Of a stretch of 14,457 nt of DNA, positions 12,051 to 14,457 are shown one piece after another. The position numbers and the translations under genes are program-made. Location of the stretch: positions 1-14,457 of the forward strand of contig JACCTI010000419.1 of assembly GCA_013812515.1 (NCBI GenBank), read 5' to 3'. Every line of letters starts with the position of its first letter. Position 1 is the stretch's first letter. The notes beneath the pieces were generated by a model. The model ran no database searches and was not told the DNA's origin. It worked only from the letters and a program-made list of their open reading frames with translations. Origin of the DNA: Chthoniobacterales bacterium. GTDB lineage: Bacteria > Verrucomicrobiota > Verrucomicrobiia > Chthoniobacterales > UBA10450.

Positions 12051-14457
12051 AGGCGGAGAAGAGCGCGGCGAGCGTTCTGATCGCGACGGTCCTTTTTTGC
12101 GGCGCGCAATTTGCCGCCGCCCAGGATTCCAGCGAGGTGCGACGCGCGCAGCCCGTGCAAGACCCTCCAATCCCACGCGCCTTGCCCGTGGATACGACAA
12201 GTCCTTCCCCAACGCCGCGAAAAGTTTCCTCTCCGGCTGGGAACAAACCAGCGCAACGTGATCCGGTTTTCGAACCGGCCGTTCCTCCTCGTCCGAAGGC
12301 TGCGGACCCAGCACTCATGGCCACGCCGCGACCCAAAGCGGTCGATGCGGAAGCCGCTGCTTCACTGCGACCAAACGCCGATGAAGATGAACCGCTGGAG
12401 CCATCTTCCGATATCCCCTCGGGTCAAAGCGAAGCGTCTGATCAGCGTCAGCTCGATTACGCGAATGCGCTTTTCGGACGCAAGCTTTACGATCTCGCGG
12501 TCCCCGAGTACGAAAAATTTCTCGGCCAGTTTCCCGGCGCTTCGGGTCGCGCCAGTGCGTCATTTTATCTCGCGGAATGCTACCGCGCCTTGAACAAAAG
12601 CGCTCCGGCCCGCTCTGCTTTCCAGAGTGTGCTCGACGAACACGGCGAGAGCGAATTCGCTGGGCCGGCGGCGTACGGGGTCGCGGAGATCCTATTCAAC
12701 CAAAAAGATTTTGCCGGCGCTTCCGGCCTGTTTCACCGATCCGCAGCGAGGTCGAAAGAGGCGAGTCTCACCCTCTCGGCCCGCTACTTCGAAGCGCGCT
12801 GCCTGGAGAATCTCGACCGGAAAGACGACGCGGCGAGCCTTTATCTCCAGGTCGTGGATGCAAAGAATCCCAACCCATATCGCGAAGACGCGCGGCTGGC
12901 CGCGGGCTCGCTCCTGGTCGGTCGGGGCCGAAAACCCGACGCTCTGAAGCAGTACGAAGCACTGGCCAACGAAACCGGCAAACCCGCATTAAAAGCGGAG
13001 GCCACCGTCCGCGCCGCGATGATCGCGATCGATTTGCAGCAAGGAGAGAAGGGCAAGCCCGACAAAGCGATGCTCGACCGGGCCATAACCCTATTGCGAA
13101 AGGCTCGCGCGTTGCCGGAAGCAGGGAAGTGGCGTGGAATTGCGGAAGCGGGTCTGCTCCGCCTGATGTATTCGACTGGTCAATACACGCAGCTCCTCGC
13201 GGAGTACAAAAAGGGGCAGGGGGAGATTCCCGAAGAGGTTCGTCCCGAGCTGATGTTGCTGGCGGCGAACAGCGAACGGCAGCTTGGCCACAACAAGGAA
13301 GCGGAGGTGATCTACGTGCAGATCGTGGCCAAGTATCCGAACCGCGATGAGGCGAAAGACGCGAGTTATCAGCGCCTGATCAACATTTATAACTCAAACC
13401 CGGCAAGCCTCGTCGGAGAAGTGGATCAATACCTAACGAGTAATCCGACGGGTGAGCGCGCCGATCAGGCGCGCTTCCTGAAGGCGGAAGCGTTTTACAA
13501 GCAGGCGAACTTTGCGCAGGCCGCGCCGATCTACGAGACACTGCGCGCGTCGCAACTTTCGGCGAAGCTGCGGGCGGAATCCGCTTACAAGCTCGGCTGG
13601 TGCTACGTGCAGACGAAGAGCCCACCGCGAATTGTGGAAGCGTTCACGTATTTCTTGAAGGCTTTCCCCGATAATCCTCAGGCCCCTCCCGCGCTCACCC
13701 AGCGTGCCCTCGCTTATCAGGAAGGGAGAGATCCCGAAGCCGCGCTCCGCGATCTCGACACCCTCTTAACGAAGTTCCCGGCGGCGCGTGAGCGGGAAGC
13801 AGCCCTGCAACAGAAAGCCTTGCTGCTCGGCCAGCAGGAGAATGCGAAGGGAATGACGGAGGCGTTCCAGCAGCTGTTAAAAGAGTTTCCGAAAAGCGCC
13901 GTGGCGGCGCAGGCGAACTACTATATCGGCAAGGCGGCGTTCGACGTGAAAGACTACAAAGCCGCCATTCCTGCGCTCGACGCCGCGCGCAAGCTGAACA
14001 AGGAGCAATACTACACGCCCGCGACCGTTCGCATTGTTTCCGCCTATTTTTACCAGAAGAACCGCGCGGCCCTGACGACCGAGATCAACGCCTTCCCCGC
14101 CGCGGCGCAGGACGCGGCCATCCCAGCCGAAATTCTGCAGTGGATCGGAATCGAATATTACAACGAGAAAAACTACGCCGCGGCGGAGAAGTATCTCACT
14201 CTGCTCGGAAACGGCGATCTCACGAATGTGAAGCCCGACTTCTGGTTTTACCTCGCCGATTCGCAAACCAAGGCGGGCAAGTTCGCCGCGGCCGAGGTCT
14301 CTTACGAAAGATATCTGCAAACGGCTAACGACCCGGCGGCCAAGGTGAAGACATTGCTCGCGCTCGGCGCGACCAAGATCGCGACGCATAAAGCCGACGA
14401 CGCGCAGAAAATTGCGGATGAAATTATGGGCCTTCAGCCGGAAGGCCGCGTCAATGC
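12047..14457 (+). CDS. Exported tetratricopeptide-repeat protein, 3' end outside the window
   Basis: An open frame of 803 codons runs off the right edge without a stop. The signal peptide is about residues 1-25 with FAAA before Gln26 (A-A-A cut site). A Pro/Ala/Lys-rich, probably disordered and wall-spanning linker covers about 30-130. From about 134 on there are repeated helix pairs of TPR type, for example YANALFGRKLYDLAVPEYEK (138-157), and later segments with YYIGKAAFDVKDYKAAIPAL and YYNEKNYAAAEKYL. The pattern resembles YbgF/BamD-like TPR proteins that work in the periplasm with Tol-Pal or outer-membrane assembly. Overlap with exbD by four bases (ATGA) indicates coupled synthesis with the ExbBD motor, so it may be the partner through which the motor acts. 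The exact function is unknown. Confidence 0.88.
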   Translation, partial: MKAEKSAASVLIATVLFCGAQFAAAQDSSEVRRAQPVQDPPIPRALPVDTTSPSPTPRKVSSPAGNKPAQRDPVFEPAVPPRPKAADPALMATPRPKAVDAEAAASLRPNADEDEPLEPSSDIPSGQSEASDQRQLDYANALFGRKLYDLAVPEYEKFLGQFPGASGRASASFYLAECYRALNKSAPARSAFQSVLDEHGESEFAGPAAYGVAEILFNQKDFAGASGLFHRSAARSKEASLTLSARYFEARCLENLDRKDDAASLYLQVVDAKNPNPYREDARLAAGSLLVGRGRKPDALKQYEALANETGKPALKAEATVRAAMIAIDLQQGEKGKPDKAMLDRAITLLRKARALPEAGKWRGIAEAGLLRLMYSTGQYTQLLAEYKKGQGEIPEEVRPELMLLAANSERQLGHNKEAEVIYVQIVAKYPNRDEAKDASYQRLINIYNSNPASLVGEVDQYLTSNPTGERADQARFLKAEAFYKQANFAQAAPIYETLRASQLSAKLRAESAYKLGWCYVQTKSPPRIVEAFTYFLKAFPDNPQAPPALTQRALAYQEGRDPEAALRDLDTLLTKFPAAREREAALQQKALLLGQQENAKGMTEAFQQLLKEFPKSAVAAQANYYIGKAAFDVKDYKAAIPALDAARKLNKEQYYTPATVRIVSAYFYQKNRAALTTEINAFPAAAQDAAIPAEILQWIGIEYYNEKNYAAAEKYLTLLGNGDLTNVKPDFWFYLADSQTKAGKFAAAEVSYERYLQTANDPAAKVKTLLALGATKIATHKADDAQKIADEIMGLQPEGRVN

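Noticed and set aside
11373..12314. 313-codon minus-strand open frame opposite exbB-exbD
   Set aside because: It crosses three well-supported plus-strand genes and has shadow-like Arg-rich composition.
12577..13350. 257-codon plus-strand frame within the TPR gene
   Set aside because: It is Arg/Gly/Pro-rich out-of-frame translation of the TPR coding sequence, whose own frame is uninterrupted.

Overview
The window (14,457 bp, high GC throughout) looks like a chromosomal segment of a verrucomicrobial bacterium, probably near the Spartobacteria/Chthoniobacterales. This is inferred from the gene set (futalosine-pathway MqnD, animal-type glutaminyl cyclase, GlgE, ExbB-ExbD-TPR cluster), weak Shine-Dalgarno sequences and dispersed GC-rich palindromic repeats. 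No database search was possible. I see no phage, transposase, CRISPR array or RNA gene.

Layout. (1) 1-635, minus strand: the 5' part of mqnD (menaquinone synthesis), running off the left edge. (2) 765-5683, plus strand: parB, then a lipoprotein glutaminyl cyclase, a parvulin peptidyl-prolyl isomerase, a 3-hydroxyisobutyrate-dehydrogenase-family protein with a long disordered tail, and a YgfZ/GcvT-family protein. The spacing (16 nt, 1-nt overlap, 91 nt, 13 nt) suggests one or two transcripts. (3) 5782-9763: a MalK/UgpC-type ABC ATPase with nearly every nucleotide-handling motif altered, a winged-helix regulator of the ArsR/SufR-like group, a pair of palindromic repeats, and glgE (maltosyl transfer from maltose-1-phosphate to alpha-glucan). 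(4) 9764-10780: about 1 kb of poor coding content, with a possible promoter, a small unrecognised ORF that looks frameshifted, and a hairpin repeat. (5) 10781 to the right edge: exbB, a two-unit palindromic repeat, exbD, and a long exported TPR protein cut by the window end. This looks like an energised ExbBD/TolQR-type envelope module.

How the genes may fit together. The glutaminyl cyclase and the isomerase should act on exported proteins. The two best signal peptides in the window (ExbB and the TPR protein) are both predicted to leave Gln as the mature N-terminal residue, the substrate of the cyclase. The most unusual gene is the ABC ATPase: an intact, full-length reading frame whose Walker A Lys, Walker B Asp, LSGGQ core and H-loop His are all replaced. 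It sits without permease genes beside a regulator and glgE. It looks like a pseudo-ATPase kept for a non-transport, perhaps regulatory, role.
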